A stretch of 64,000 nucleotides of DNA. Origin: Mesorhizobium muleiense. GTDB lineage: Bacteria; Pseudomonadota; Alphaproteobacteria; Rhizobiales; Rhizobiaceae. The notes beneath the pieces were generated by a model. That model ran no database searches. It was not told the origin of the DNA and saw nothing but the letters and a program-made list of their open reading frames with translations. The DNA lies in NCBI RefSeq assembly GCF_900099905.1, contig NZ_FNEE01000007.1, positions 124,001 through 188,000 of the forward strand, in the 5' to 3' direction. Shown piece after piece: positions 1 to 9,763 of this stretch; the first letter of the stretch is position 1; each line of letters begins with the position of its first letter. Position numbers and translations under genes: made by a program.

Positions 1-2315
1 TGCAGCGTCAGCCCGATGCCAACACCGTCGACGTTGTCGACCGGGTCAAGGCGATGCTGCCGTCCTTCCAGGATCAGATGCCGGCGGCGGCCGGCATCCG
101 GTTGCTCAACGACCGCTCGACGTCGATCCGCGAGGCGGTCGACGACGTGCAGTTCACGCTGCTGCTCACCATCGCGCTGGTGGTGATGGTGATCTTCCTG
201 TTCCTGCGCCGGGTAACGGCGACGATCATCCCGGCGGTGGCGGTGCCGATCTCGCTGATCGCCACGCTCGGCGCCATGTTCCTGTTCGGCTTTTCCATCG
301 ACAACATCTCGCTGATGGGGCTGACGCTGGCGGTCGGCCTTGTCGTCGACGACGCGATCGTCATGCTGGAGAACATTTTTCGCCACATGGAGGAGGAGGG
401 ACTCTCGGCCTTCGACGCGGCACTCAAGGGTGCGCGCGAAATCGGCTTCACCATTATTTCGATCTCGATCTCGCTGGTCGCTGTGTTCATCCCCGTGCTT
501 TTGATGGGCGGCGTGATCGGGCGCATCTTCAACGAGTTCGCGGTGGTGGTGACGGTCGCCATCCTGGCCTCGATGTTCGTGTCGCTGACGCTGACGCCGA
601 TGCTGTGCTCGCGGCTCTTGTCGGTTTCGAGGGCTGAGCGCGAAGCAGCGCAGGGCGAAGGTCACAGGCACAATTTCTTCATGCGGGGTTATGACTGGCT
701 GCTGACAGTTTGCCTGCGGCACAGGTTCCTGGTTCTTCTCGTCTTCATTGGGACGGCCGCACTGTCGGCCTGGCTGATCCAGACCTCGCCGAAGGGCTTC
801 TTTCCGCAGGAGGATATCGGCCAGATTTCGGTGACGACCACCGCGCGCCAGGACATCTCGTTCGACGCCATGGTGAAGCTGCAGGGGCAAGTGGCTGATG
901 TCTTTACCCATTCACCATATGTCTCGCATGTCGGGTGGTCGGTGGGCAGCGGCGACAACGCACTCAACCAGGGCCGGCTCTACGTGCAATTGAAGGACAA
1001 GGACCAGCGCCCCGATATCGACAAGGTGCTCTCGGATCTGCGGCGGCAGCTGGCCAATGTCCCCGGCATCGAGACCTTCATGCAGCCGGTGCAGAACCTG
1101 CGGCTCGGCGCGCGCGCTTCGGCCAGCGCCTATCAACTCGTCGTGCAGGGCCTCGACATCGGCGCGGCGGACAACTGGGCGCAGAAGCTCACCGACGCGA
1201 TGGCCGCCGACCGTAACGCCTTCACCGACGTCACCAATGACTTGCAGAACAACGCCCTGCAGGCGTCGCTGGTGATCGACCGCGACAAGGCGGCGACGCT
1301 CGGCGTCGACACCGATACGTTGCGCTCCAGCCTCTATGGCGGTTTCGGCACCGAGCAGGTCTCGACCATCTTCGGTTCGGCCGACAGCTACGAGGTGATC
1401 ATGGAGCTCGACCCGAGGATCGAGTGGTCGCCAGAAAGGATGCTGGCGATCAAGGTAAGGACGGCCAGCGGCAGCCTGGTGCCGCTCGGCGCCTTTGCCC
1501 GCGTCGATCGGACCGCCGGCGCCTTGACCGTCAATCAGCTCGGCCAGCTTCCGGCGGTGACCATTTCCTACAACCTGCCGCAGGGCATCGCGCTCGGCGA
1601 CAGCGTGAGCCGCATCGATGCGCTGAAGGAGAAGATCGGCATGCCAGCGACGATCTCGACCACTTTTTCGGGCACGGCGAAAACTTTTCAGGATTCGCTT
1701 GCGAACCAGGGCCTGCTGATCGCCGGCGCGATCCTGACCATCTATATCGTCCTCGGCATCCTCTACGAGAGTTTTATCCATCCGCTCACCATCCTGACTG
1801 GACTGCCGTCGGCGGTGCTCGGCGCGCTTGTTGCACTGCAGCTTGCGGGGATGGACCTGTCGGTGATCGCGGTCATCGGTATCCTGATGCTGATCGGCAT
1901 CGTCAAGAAGAACGGCATCATGATGATCGACGTCGCGCTCGAACTCAGGCGCGAGGGGATGTCGCCGCTCGAGTCCATTCACAAGGCCTGCCTGATGCGC
2001 TTCCGGCCGATCATGATGACGACGCTGGCGGCACTGACGGGCACGATCCCGATCGCGCTCGGCACCGGCGCCAGCGCCGAACTGCGCCAGCCGCTCGGCG
2101 TGGCGGTGGTCGGCGGCCTCGTCGCTTCGCAAGCGCTGACGCTGTTCGTCACGCCGGTCATCTATGTCTACATGGAGCATTTTTCGGGCTGGCTTGTCGG
2201 GCTGTGGCCAAAGCGCCGGCACGAGCAGCCACCTGTCGAGGCCGTCGACCAGCCGTCGCTGTTCGAGAACGGAGAAGCGTTGCAGGGCGAGCCGCACAAG
2301 GCGGCGGCCGAATAG
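1..2315 (+). CDS. RND efflux permease, C-terminal part (5' end outside window)
   Basis: This is the inner-membrane pump subunit of a tripartite RND exporter, which drives drug or solute efflux with the proton gradient. The frame is open from base 3, so 770 residues are visible. Family members have about 1,030-1,050, so roughly the first 270 are missing. The visible part starts in the first periplasmic loop, runs through a helix bundle (LLLTIALVVMVIFLF), and has the paired aspartates of the proton relay in VVDDAIVMLEN. A second periplasmic domain and the closing helix bundle follow, including GIVKKNGIMMIDVA. The membrane-fusion partner should lie upstream. The substrate cannot be told from sequence. 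MdtB/MdtC-like and other HAE1 pumps are equally possible, so no symbol is given. Confidence 0.93.
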   Translation, partial: QRQPDANTVDVVDRVKAMLPSFQDQMPAAAGIRLLNDRSTSIREAVDDVQFTLLLTIALVVMVIFLFLRRVTATIIPAVAVPISLIATLGAMFLFGFSIDNISLMGLTLAVGLVVDDAIVMLENIFRHMEEEGLSAFDAALKGAREIGFTIISISISLVAVFIPVLLMGGVIGRIFNEFAVVVTVAILASMFVSLTLTPMLCSRLLSVSRAEREAAQGEGHRHNFFMRGYDWLLTVCLRHRFLVLLVFIGTAALSAWLIQTSPKGFFPQEDIGQISVTTTARQDISFDAMVKLQGQVADVFTHSPYVSHVGWSVGSGDNALNQGRLYVQLKDKDQRPDIDKVLSDLRRQLANVPGIETFMQPVQNLRLGARASASAYQLVVQGLDIGAADNWAQKLTDAMAADRNAFTDVTNDLQNNALQASLVIDRDKAATLGVDTDTLRSSLYGGFGTEQVSTIFGSADSYEVIMELDPRIEWSPERMLAIKVRTASGSLVPLGAFARVDRTAGALTVNQLGQLPAVTISYNLPQGIALGDSVSRIDALKEKIGMPATISTTFSGTAKTFQDSLANQGLLIAGAILTIYIVLGILYESFIHPLTILTGLPSAVLGALVALQLAGMDLSVIAVIGILMLIGIVKKNGIMMIDVALELRREGMSPLESIHKACLMRFRPIMMTTLAALTGTIPIALGTGASAELRQPLGVAVVGGLVASQALTLFVTPVIYVYMEHFSGWLVGLWPKRRHEQPPVEAVDQPSLFENGEALQGEPHKAAAE

Positions 2316-2380
2316 AAGCCGACAGGCTGGCCCAAGCCGCGGCGCTTGCGGTGGAACGCTTGCAGCCGTAATTTACGGCC

Positions 2381-2986
2381 ATGTCCCACGATCATAATCA
2401 CGACAACGAGCTTGATCCTTTTGCCGCCCGGGTGCGCGCACTGGAGACGATCCTCACCCAGAAAGGGCTGATCGATCCGGCCGCGATCGACGTGATCGTC
2501 GACACCTATGAGACAAAGATCGGTCCGCGCAACGGCGCCAAGGTGGTGGCGAAGGCGTGGGTCGAGCCGGACTTTGCCGTTTTGCTGATACGCGACGCGA
2601 CGGCGGCGATCGGCTCGCTCGGCTACACCGGCCGGCAGGGCGAGCACATGCAGGCCGTGTTCAACACGGCGGACACGCACAACCTCGTCGTCTGCACGCT
2701 GTGCTCCTGCTACCCGTGGTCGGTGCTCGGCCTGCCGCCGGTCTGGTACAAGGCGCCGCCCTATCGTTCGCGCGCGGTCATCGATCCGCGCGGCGTGCTC
2801 GGGGAATTCGGGCTGACCTTGCCGGCAACGACAAAGATCCGGGTGTGGGATTCTACCGCCGAGCTGCGTTACCTGGTCGTGCCGATGCGGCCGAAGGGCA
2901 CCGACAGCTGGAGCGAGGAGCGGCTGGCAGATCTGGTGACGCGCGACGCGATGATCGGCACCGGACTGGCGCGGGAGCCGGCATGA
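2381..2986 (+). CDS. nthA: nitrile hydratase alpha subunit, cobalt type
   Basis: Nitrile hydratase converts nitriles to amides in the cytoplasm as an alpha/beta heteromultimer. The protein has 201 residues, the usual length. The metal-binding claw is VCTLCSC at residues 104-110, with Cys105, Cys108, Ser109 and Cys110. Thr in the third position marks the cobalt class; iron enzymes have CSLCSC. The following YPW and the later [16 protein letters not shown] stretch are also family hallmarks. The N-terminus is His-rich (MSHDHNHDN). The stop overlaps the beta-subunit start in an ATGA, which indicates translational coupling. Confidence 0.95.
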   Translation: MSHDHNHDNELDPFAARVRALETILTQKGLIDPAAIDVIVDTYETKIGPRNGAKVVAKAWVEPDFAVLLIRDATAAIGSLGYTGRQGEHMQAVFNTADTHNLVVCTLCSCYPWSVLGLPPVWYKAPPYRSRAVIDPRGVLGEFGLTLPATTKIRVWDSTAELRYLVVPMRPKGTDSWSEERLADLVTRDAMIGTGLAREPA

Positions 2987-3642
2987 ACGGGCCGCAGGAT
3001 CTCGGCGGGCAGATGGGGTTCGGGCCGGTCGCACCCGAAAAGGACGAGCCCTGTTTCCATGCCGCCTGGGAAAGGCGGGCGCTTGGCGTGACCTTGTGCG
3101 CGGGCGCCATGGGCGCCTGGACCATCGACGAGAGCCGGCATGCGCGGGAATTGCTGCATCCCGCCGACTATTATGGCTCGAGCTATTATGAGATCTGGAT
3201 CAAGGCGCTCGAAACCTTGCTGAAGCGACATGGTTTTGTCAGCGACCGCGATCTGGCCGCGGGCAAGGCGGTCGACCCTGCCGCGACGCCAAAGCGGGTG
3301 CTGAAGGCCGAAAACGTGCCGGCAGTGTTGGCCAAGGGCGGCCCATGCGACCGGCCGATCGCCGCGCCGGCCCGGTTCAAGGCAGGCGAAATGGTGCGGA
3401 CGAAGAATTTCCATCCGACCGGCCACACAAGGTTGCCACGCTACGCACGCGGCAAGCAGGGAACGATCGAGGCGGTGCGCGCTGGTTTTGTCTTCCCTGA
3501 CACCAATGCACATGGCCAAGGCGAAAACCCGCAATGGGTCTATACGGTGGTTTTTGACGGCGCCGAGATCTGGGGCGAGGGCGCCGACCCGACGCTGACC
3601 GTGTCGATCGATGCCTGGGAGAGCTATCTTGAGCCGGCGTGA
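2983..3642 (+). CDS. nthB: nitrile hydratase beta subunit
   Basis: This is the partner of the alpha subunit and completes the active-site channel. The ATG at 2983 overlaps the alpha stop, giving 219 residues, which is typical. The N-terminus [16 protein letters not shown] is the conserved beta-subunit opening (family pattern MNGxHDLGGxxGFGPV). The YYxxW-type segment [16 protein letters not shown] lies near residue 65. The C-terminal SH3-like barrel has the expected [17 protein letters not shown] stretch. The alpha-beta-accessory order is common in cobalt-type clusters. Confidence 0.95.
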   Translation: MNGPQDLGGQMGFGPVAPEKDEPCFHAAWERRALGVTLCAGAMGAWTIDESRHARELLHPADYYGSSYYEIWIKALETLLKRHGFVSDRDLAAGKAVDPAATPKRVLKAENVPAVLAKGGPCDRPIAAPARFKAGEMVRTKNFHPTGHTRLPRYARGKQGTIEAVRAGFVFPDTNAHGQGENPQWVYTVVFDGAEIWGEGADPTLTVSIDAWESYLEPA

Positions 3643-4030
3643 GGCGAAGTCAGCCACCGCCACGCTGCCGGCGGATGCGCAGGTATTCGCCGAGCCGTGG
3701 CAGGCGGAAGCCTTCGCCATGACGGTCGCGCTGCACGACAGCGGCGTGTTCTCCTGGAGCGAATGGGCGGACGCCTTGTCCGCCGAGGTCAAGCAGCCTG
3801 GTGCCGCAAGCGATGGCCACGATTATTACGAGCACTGGCTGGCGGCGCTGGAAAATTTGCTGTCGGCAAAAGGGGTTGCCGGCAAGCGCGAAATCGATGC
3901 GCTCGCTGCCGCCTGGGAACGCGCCGCGCATGCAACGCCGCACGGCAAGCCGATCCTGCTCGAGAACGATCCCGGACCGGCCGAAGGTCGTGGCGGCCCG
4001 ACCGAAGGTCGTGGCGGAACGGCCGGCTAG
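3629..4030 (+). CDS. nitrile hydratase accessory protein (beta-subunit N-domain-like)
   Basis: The protein resembles the N-terminal helical domain of the nitrile hydratase beta subunit (FAEPWQAEAFAMTVALHDSGVFSWSEWADAL, then DYYEHWLAALENLL). Family knowledge assigns such proteins to metal insertion or subunit maturation. A TTG start at 3629 has a good ribosome site (GGGAGAG, 5 bases upstream) and gives 133 residues. An ATG at 3611 gives 139 but has no such site. Either start overlaps the end of the beta gene. The C-terminus carries a short duplication, (P)AEGRGG/PTEGRGG, encoded by a near-perfect tandem repeat at about 3980-4020. No amidase gene is adjacent. Confidence 0.8.
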   Translation: MSRREAKSATATLPADAQVFAEPWQAEAFAMTVALHDSGVFSWSEWADALSAEVKQPGAASDGHDYYEHWLAALENLLSAKGVAGKREIDALAAAWERAAHATPHGKPILLENDPGPAEGRGGPTEGRGGTAG

Positions 4031-4166
4031 ACCGTCTCGAATCATGCTTGTTCTCTTTACGTTCTGATCGCTGCCTGTTAAATTGCGTCATTGGAGGCGG
4101 TGCGGCCCGCCGCCGATGATCGTTGGCGGCCTTGTCTTTCCCTCGCGAATCCGGTCTCTCGCGCTG

Positions 4167-5294
4167 ATGGAATTCTCTCCTCAACAGGACGATGCACTGA
4201 AGGCGGTCGCCACCTGGCTCAAGACCGGAAAGCCGCAGCTGTTCCGGCTGTTCGGCTATGCCGGCACCGGCAAGACGACGCTGGCGCGCTATTTCGCCGA
4301 GCATGTCGACGGCCAGGTGCAGTTCGCCGCCTTCACCGGCAAGGCGGCGCAGGTGCTGCGTTCCAAGGGCGCGGTCAATGCCCGCACCATCCATTCGCTG
4401 ATCTATCGGCCGAAGGGCGAGGAGACGGTTTCGGACGAGGTGACCGGCAAGACGTCGATGTCGCCGACCTTTTCGCTCAACCGGCAAAGCCCGATCTCGC
4501 GGGCCAAGCTCGTCGTCATCGACGAATGCTCGATGGTCGACGAGCAGCTTGGCCGCGACCTGTTGAGTTTCGGCACGCCAATCCTGGTTCTCGGCGATCC
4601 CGGCCAGTTGCCGCCGATCTCGGGCGGCGGCTTCTTCACCGACCATGAACCGGATATTCTGCTCACCGAGATCCACCGGCAGGCGCGCGACAACCCGATC
4701 ATCCGGCTGGCGCTCGACGTGCGCGAGGGCCGCGAATTCATGCGTGGCGACTATGGCGCGGCGCAGGTGATCGGCAAGGAAGACGTCACCCAGGAGCTGG
4801 TGCTGAAGGCGGACCAGGTGCTGGTCGGCACCAACAGGACGCGGCGCCGCTACAATCAGCGGTTGCGCGAGCTGAAGGGGTTCAATGCCGACTATCCACA
4901 GGCCGGCGACAAGCTCGTCTGCCTGCGCAACGACCCGGCCAAGGGACTGCTCAACGGTTCGCTGTGGAAGGTGATGACCTCGTCGCGCGAGACGGTGAAA
5001 CCCGGCATCAATCTGCTGGTCTCCCCGGAAGAGGACGATCCGGACCGCGGCGTCGCCAAGATCAAGCTGCTCAAAGCGGCGTTCGAGGACCCGGACGCCG
5101 ACATTCCCTGGCAGCAGAAAAAACGCTTCGACGATTTCGACTATGGCTACGCGCTGACCGTGCACAAGGCGCAAGGCTCGCAGTGGAACGAGATCGTGCT
5201 TTTCGACGAAAGCTGGGCGTTCAAGGAAACCCGCCAGCGCTGGCTCTACACGGCAATCACGCGCGCGGCGCAACGGCTGACGATCGTCAGATAG
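4167..5294 (+). CDS. ATP-dependent RecD-like DNA helicase (AAA/SF1 family)
   Basis: This is a superfamily 1B helicase of the exodeoxyribonuclease V alpha/RecD2 type, 375 residues long, probably acting in DNA repair or replication. The Walker A motif is GYAGTGKTT at residues 30-38. Walker B is VIDECSMVD around residues 117-125. Motif III is LVLGDPGQLPPI. The C-terminal motifs are ALTVHKAQGSQW and WLYTAITRAA. It lacks the N-terminal extensions of RecD2, so it is a compact helicase core. The ATG at 4167 (MEFSPQQDDAL) starts right at the conserved Q-motif region. An upstream GTG/TTG would add a poorly conserved Arg/Pro-rich stretch and was not chosen. Confidence 0.88.
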   Translation: MEFSPQQDDALKAVATWLKTGKPQLFRLFGYAGTGKTTLARYFAEHVDGQVQFAAFTGKAAQVLRSKGAVNARTIHSLIYRPKGEETVSDEVTGKTSMSPTFSLNRQSPISRAKLVVIDECSMVDEQLGRDLLSFGTPILVLGDPGQLPPISGGGFFTDHEPDILLTEIHRQARDNPIIRLALDVREGREFMRGDYGAAQVIGKEDVTQELVLKADQVLVGTNRTRRRYNQRLRELKGFNADYPQAGDKLVCLRNDPAKGLLNGSLWKVMTSSRETVKPGINLLVSPEEDDPDRGVAKIKLLKAAFEDPDADIPWQQKKRFDDFDYGYALTVHKAQGSQWNEIVLFDESWAFKETRQRWLYTAITRAAQRLTIVR

Positions 5295-5352
5295 GCCGGT
5301 CGAGCAGCCCCCATGGACCAGGAATCCGGGACTGGCACGGGGTCGACCTTCG

Positions 5353-5757
5353 TCAGCGTGGGGCCAGCGGTGTGGCGTCGAGCCATTCCCAGGCGGATGC
5401 TTCGTCCTCTGCCTCGAAATGCCTGAGCTCGACGGATGAGGAAGCAGGCAGCAAGCTCTGCGCGCTGGGTACCCAGTTCGGCTCGCCGACCGCAGCGCAG
5501 CGGCCGACATGCTCCACGGCATGGGCCGTGCCCTGTTCAAGCGTTTCGTCCGACACATCGGCCCAATCGACGCCTTCATGGTCGATCAGGCGCACAAGCA
5601 CATCGATTTTCGGGTGCAGCGCGTAGGCCGCCTCCAGCAATCCGAACAGGTTTTCCGCATCGGCCGCCGTGACATGGCCGACGACGTCGATGGCGAACAG
5701 GTCGTCGCGGTCGGTGTCGATGCGGCGAACCGCCGGCACGTCTTCAAGATAATTCAC
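5353..5757 (-). CDS. SpoIIAA/STAS-like domain protein
   Basis: A 134-residue soluble protein with the alternating beta-alpha pattern of the SpoIIAA-like (STAS-like) fold. An N-terminal strand region ([20 protein letters not shown]) is followed by a helix and the strand pair [16 protein letters not shown]. The end is rich in acidic residues and Trp ([10 protein letters not shown]). Family members have been proposed to bind lipids or nucleotides, but no function is established. It is convergent with the helicase gene and divergent from pdxJ. Confidence 0.7.
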   Translation of the reverse strand: MNYLEDVPAVRRIDTDRDDLFAIDVVGHVTAADAENLFGLLEAAYALHPKIDVLVRLIDHEGVDWADVSDETLEQGTAHAVEHVGRCAAVGEPNWVPSAQSLLPASSSVELRHFEAEDEASAWEWLDATPLAPR

Positions 5758-5869
5758 GGGTCTTCCTCTTGCTGGATATTATACGTCCCTCTGGAACACC
5801 GGAAACCCCCTGTCTGTTCCCGCCAAAGGCGGTATAGATGGCCGCGATTGTGTCCGGACCCGAGAAGCC

Positions 5870-6610
5870 ATGCCTGCAAAACTCTCCGTCAATCTCAATG
5901 CCATCGCCATGCTGCGCAACCGGCGCGACCTGCCGTGGCCAAGCGTCATCGGGCTCGGGCGCCTGGCGCTGGCCGCGGGCGCGCATGGCCTGACCGTGCA
6001 TCCGCGGCCCGACGAGCGGCACACCAGGCATTCCGACCTGCCGCAGATCAGGGCGCTGATCGACGACGAATTCCCCAAGGCGGAGTTCAACATTGAGGGC
6101 TATCCGAGCGAGGATTTCCTGGCGCTCGTGGAAAAGCACCAGCCGGAGCAGGTGACGCTGGTGCCCGACGACCCTGCCCAGGCCACCTCCGACCATGGCT
6201 GGAACTTTGCCGCCGAGGCGGCGTTCCTGACACCGATCGTTAAACGGCTGAAAAAGGGGGGCTTTCGCGTGTCGTTGTTTTCCGACCCGGATCCGGCAGG
6301 GATGAACGCCGCGCGCGACACCGGCGCCGACCGGATCGAGCTCTACACGGGGCCGTATGGCAGCTTTCATTCCGATTCGGCCAAAGCGGCGAATGAGCTG
6401 GAAAGATTGGGAAAGACCGCGGATGCAGCGCTTGCCGCCGGACTTCAGGTCAATGCCGGCCACGATCTGGTGGTGAACAACCTGCCGGCATTGGCAAAAC
6501 GCATCCCGGCATTGGCTGAAGTGTCGATCGGACATGGGTTGACAGCCGATGCGTTGGAGTATGGCATGGCCAATACGGTCAAAAGATTTCTGAAGGCCTG
6601 TGGGTGGTAG
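5870..6610 (+). CDS. pdxJ: pyridoxine 5'-phosphate synthase
   Basis: PdxJ condenses 3-amino-2-oxopropyl phosphate with 1-deoxyxylulose 5-phosphate to form pyridoxine 5'-phosphate, the last ring-forming step of DXP-dependent vitamin B6 synthesis. The protein has 246 residues, the usual length. Hallmarks are [14 protein letters not shown] at the start, [13 protein letters not shown] around residue 45 with active-site histidines, EFNIEGYP, the QVTLVPDDP strand, and the phosphate-binding [12 protein letters not shown] and [13 protein letters not shown] near the C-terminus. It is monocistronic, with kup about 100 bases downstream. Confidence 0.95.
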   Translation: MPAKLSVNLNAIAMLRNRRDLPWPSVIGLGRLALAAGAHGLTVHPRPDERHTRHSDLPQIRALIDDEFPKAEFNIEGYPSEDFLALVEKHQPEQVTLVPDDPAQATSDHGWNFAAEAAFLTPIVKRLKKGGFRVSLFSDPDPAGMNAARDTGADRIELYTGPYGSFHSDSAKAANELERLGKTADAALAAGLQVNAGHDLVVNNLPALAKRIPALAEVSIGHGLTADALEYGMANTVKRFLKACGW

Positions 6611-6713
6611 AGATGGAAGCGTCGCTTTGCGGACATGGCAGCCATCACGTTGGGGCACTTGATATTGCATCGCAGCAAGCGTAGAGCACCGCGCGCTTAT
6701 CGGAGTGTCGTCC

Positions 6714-8627
6714 ATGGCCCTTACCAACAGTGGTAGTGAGGCAGAACCAGTCGAACAGTCCAGCCATCCTGAGGTCGAAAAGCACAGCACCAAGGTCTTG
6801 ATGCTGGGCGCCCTCGGCGTGGTCTATGGCGATATCGGCACCAGCCCTATCTATGCGCTTCGCGAAGCACTGCATGCTTCGTCGGGCACCGATCCGCGCA
6901 GTGCCGTTCTGGGCATTCTGTCGCTGATCGTCTGGGCACTGACGATTATCGTGACCATAAAGTATGTCGCCTTCGTGCTTCGGGCGGATAACAAGGGTGA
7001 GGGCGGTACCCTGTCGCTTATGGCGCTGGCCCGGAAAGCCTATCCGGCTGGCTCCGGCATCATTCTTGTCATCGGTCTGTGCGGAGCCGCACTGTTTTTC
7101 GGCGACGCGATCATAACGCCGGCCATTTCGGTGCTGTCAGCGGTGGAAGGGCTGAGCGTCGTGACCCCGGCGTTCGATCCATATGTGGTTCCCATTACAT
7201 TGGTGATTCTTGCCGTCCTGTTTGCCGTGCAGCGCTTCGGGACCGGCAGAGTGGCCTCGGTTTTCGGGCCGGTGACAGCGCTCTGGTTTCTGGCGATCGG
7301 CATTGCCGGATTGGTGCACATTAGCGACGATCCGTCGGTGCTTTTGGCAATCAACCCCTACTATGCCGTCGCCTACCTTGCCGAGGCCAAAGCGGGCGCG
7401 TTTCTCACCGTCGGCGCGGTTTTTCTGGCGGTTACCGGTGCCGAAGCGCTTTACGTCGATCTCGGACATTTCGGTCGCCGTCCAATCGTGCTGGCCTGGT
7501 TCTGGATCGTCTTTCCCTGCCTGCTGCTCAGCTATTTTGGGCAAGGCGCGTTCGTTCTTGCCCATGGCGGCGTGCCCGACAATCCGTTTTTCCAGATGCT
7601 GCCGGATTGGGCACTGATACCGATGGTCGGGCTCGCAACAGCAGCGACTGTCATCGCCAGTCAAGCCGTTATCTCCGGGGCGTTTTCGCTGACCCGGCAA
7701 GCGGTGCAGCTCAATCTTCTGCCCAGAATCGAAGTTCAGCATACTTCCGAGATGCAACTCGGCCAGATTTACATGCCGCGCGTGAACCTCCTTCTCGCGC
7801 TCGGCGTGATGCTGCTGGTCGTCGGCTTTGGCAGTTCGAGTTCGCTCGCTTCCGCCTATGGAATTTCGGTGACAGGCGAGATGCTGATGACGACGATCTT
7901 GCTGTTCGTGGTGATGCGGTGGCAATGGAAATGGCAGACCGCGCTCGCTGCGGCGCTGGCGCTGCTGTTTGGCACGATAGACACCGGCTTCTTCCTGGCG
8001 AATATCGTGAAATTCTTGGAAGGCGGATGGGTTTCAATCGCCGTGGCCTGCATCATGGGGTTGATCATGGGGACCTGGATACGCGGCAGCCGCTATCTGT
8101 TCGACAAGACGCGCAGGAACGAGATTCCGCTCGATTTCCTTGCCGCCAATTTGTTGAAGAAGAAACCGCAGCTGGTGTCCGGCACGGCCGTGTTCCTGAC
8201 CAGCGATCCGGTCAGCGCGCCGACCGCGCTGATGCACAGCCTGAAGCACTACAAGGTGCTGCACGAACAGAACGTCATCCTCTCGGTGGTGACGGCGCAG
8301 CAGCCTGTCGTGCCCGACAGTGACCGGGTCAAGATGGAAACGATCAACGATCTGTTCATGCGGGTGACACTGACCTTCGGCTACATGGAACAGCCCAACA
8401 TTCCGCGTGCGCTGGCGATCTGCCGCAAGCAGGGCTGGAAGTTCGACATCATGACGACGTCCTTCTTCCTGTCGCGGCGCTCGCTCAAGGCATCACCCAA
8501 CTCCGGCATGCCGGTGTGGCAGGACAAGCTGTTCATCGGCTTGGCGCGCACGGCAGCCGATGCGACGGAGTATTTCCAGATCCCGACCGGACGTGTGGTC
8601 GAGATCGGAACGCAGGTGGCGATTTAG
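6714..8627 (+). CDS. kup: low-affinity potassium transport protein Kup
   Basis: A KUP/HAK-family potassium/proton symporter of the inner membrane. The signature [20 protein letters not shown] lies near residue 35. About twelve hydrophobic helices follow, including the conserved [18 protein letters not shown] segment, and then a soluble C-terminal domain of about 150 residues ([19 protein letters not shown]). The ATG at 6714 follows a GGAG site at 6702-6705 and gives 637 residues. A GTG at 6705 is in frame but sits on that site. Rhizobia often carry several kup copies, so a paralogue elsewhere is likely. Confidence 0.95.
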   Translation: MALTNSGSEAEPVEQSSHPEVEKHSTKVLMLGALGVVYGDIGTSPIYALREALHASSGTDPRSAVLGILSLIVWALTIIVTIKYVAFVLRADNKGEGGTLSLMALARKAYPAGSGIILVIGLCGAALFFGDAIITPAISVLSAVEGLSVVTPAFDPYVVPITLVILAVLFAVQRFGTGRVASVFGPVTALWFLAIGIAGLVHISDDPSVLLAINPYYAVAYLAEAKAGAFLTVGAVFLAVTGAEALYVDLGHFGRRPIVLAWFWIVFPCLLLSYFGQGAFVLAHGGVPDNPFFQMLPDWALIPMVGLATAATVIASQAVISGAFSLTRQAVQLNLLPRIEVQHTSEMQLGQIYMPRVNLLLALGVMLLVVGFGSSSSLASAYGISVTGEMLMTTILLFVVMRWQWKWQTALAAALALLFGTIDTGFFLANIVKFLEGGWVSIAVACIMGLIMGTWIRGSRYLFDKTRRNEIPLDFLAANLLKKKPQLVSGTAVFLTSDPVSAPTALMHSLKHYKVLHEQNVILSVVTAQQPVVPDSDRVKMETINDLFMRVTLTFGYMEQPNIPRALAICRKQGWKFDIMTTSFFLSRRSLKASPNSGMPVWQDKLFIGLARTAADATEYFQIPTGRVVEIGTQVAI

Positions 8628-8661
8628 GGGCGGCGCGAATACTGAGCCGTTGCGATCCTTC

Positions 8662-8697
8662 GCGCCCCCCTCTGTCCTGCAGGACAGAGGGGGGCGC
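8662..8697. repeat. 36-bp perfect palindrome between convergent genes (kup terminator or solo repeat)
   Basis: The half-site GCGCCCCCCTCTGTCCTG is followed directly by its exact reverse complement. It lies between kup and the convergent oxidoreductase gene, so it could end both transcripts as a GC-rich hairpin, although there is no T-tract. The same CCCCCCTCTGTCCTG sequence forms the outer ends of the palindromic elements inside cobG (37051) and cobN (39843), so it is probably a minimal member of that repeat family. Confidence 0.8.
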
Positions 8698-8736
8698 TGT
8701 CCCGCCGGCTTCGGAAGTCCGGCACTCTATTCTGGC

Positions 8737-9627
8737 TCAGCTGGCCAGCGCTGCCTTGTTCGCTTCAAGAAACTGCTTCAGCGATTGCGGCTTCCTGCCC
8801 GACAGTGTCTCGATCGCGTCGGTCACCATGCCGATGCGGCCGGAGCGCGTGTTGGTGTCGAAGGACGTGACGATTGGGGCAAAGCCCTCGGGAACGCCGG
8901 CAGCCTTCAGGCCCTCGGTCAACGCCTCGTCCGAAAGCTGGACGACCTCGATCGGCTTGCCGGTGACGTCCGTCACCAGGGCCGCGATCTCGGCGACGGT
9001 ATGGGCCTGCGGACCGGTCAGCGTGTATGTCGTGCTTTCGCTGGCGCCCGAGGCAAGGCCGGCAGCGATCGCCGCGGCCATGTCGTCGCGGGCGCCATGG
9101 GCGATGCGGCCGTCGGCCGCGGATGTATACCAGTGTCCCGAGGCAATGGCGTGCGGCAGCGACATGAACAGGTTCTCCTGATACCAGCCGTTGCGGAAAA
9201 TCGTGTAGGGGATGCCGCTCGCCTTGATCGCCTGCTCGGTCCCGTAATGATCGCCCGCAAACAGCACCGGCGATCCCGGCTCAGGGTTGGGCATCGAGGT
9301 GTAGAGCAGATGCGAAACGCCGGCCTGCCGCGCGGCTGCGACGGCATTTTCGTGCTGCTTGAGCCGCTTGCCCCCAAGGTCGAGCTCGCCGGTCGAGATG
9401 ATCAGGACCCGGCCGGCGCCCTTGAATGCTTCGACAAGCGACGCGGTGTCATCGAAATCGGCTTGCCTGATGATGACGCCGCGCGCTGCCAGCTCGGCGA
9501 GGTTTTCCGGATTGCGGGTGGCGGCGATGATGCGTGCGGGCGGAACCTTGAGCGTGTCCAGCAGATGATCGACGACGCCGCGGCCAAGCTGGCCGGAGGC
9601 GCCGGTGACGAGAAGGGTATCGGTCAT
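8737..9627 (-). CDS. NmrA-family NAD(P)-dependent oxidoreductase (QorB/YtfG-like)
   Basis: A 296-residue atypical short-chain dehydrogenase. The nucleotide-binding motif TGASGQLGRG occupies residues 8-17, followed by a basic loop (AATRNPENL) that suggests NADPH. The layout matches the quinone oxidoreductase 2 type: no classic YxxxK pair, HLLYTSMPNP near residue 110, and FRNGWYQENL near residue 148. It is divergent from an HxlR regulator, an arrangement known for redox- or quinone-responsive reductases. A role in quinone or electrophile detoxification is inferred. Confidence 0.85.
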   Translation of the reverse strand: MTDTLLVTGASGQLGRGVVDHLLDTLKVPPARIIAATRNPENLAELAARGVIIRQADFDDTASLVEAFKGAGRVLIISTGELDLGGKRLKQHENAVAAARQAGVSHLLYTSMPNPEPGSPVLFAGDHYGTEQAIKASGIPYTIFRNGWYQENLFMSLPHAIASGHWYTSAADGRIAHGARDDMAAAIAAGLASGASESTTYTLTGPQAHTVAEIAALVTDVTGKPIEVVQLSDEALTEGLKAAGVPEGFAPIVTSFDTNTRSGRIGMVTDAIETLSGRKPQSLKQFLEANKAALAS

Positions 9628-9670
9628 GGGAAGTCCTGTCGTTGCGCCGGAGCGGCGGGTGCTTATATAA

Positions 9671-9685
9671 GTCTCAAAAAGAGAC
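9671..9685. promoter_or_regulatory. inverted repeat, candidate HxlR operator
   Basis: GTCTC-AAAAA-GAGAC forms perfect 5-bp arms. It lies in the 136-bp divergent region between the NmrA-type reductase and the HxlR gene. Its position next to TATATAA suggests overlap with the reductase promoter. HxlR dimers bind inverted repeats of this size. The pairing is an inference. Confidence 0.5.
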
Positions 9686-9763
9686 CAGCACTAAAATAGG
9701 AATTGACCGACCCTCGTAAAGAAGGCAGTTTTGCGGGAGGTAGGCAGGCGCAGGGAACCAGCG

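Noticed and set aside
4083..4166. longer N-terminus of the RecD-like helicase
   Set aside because: The extra 28 residues are not helicase-like, and the ATG at 4167 starts at the conserved QQDDAL segment.
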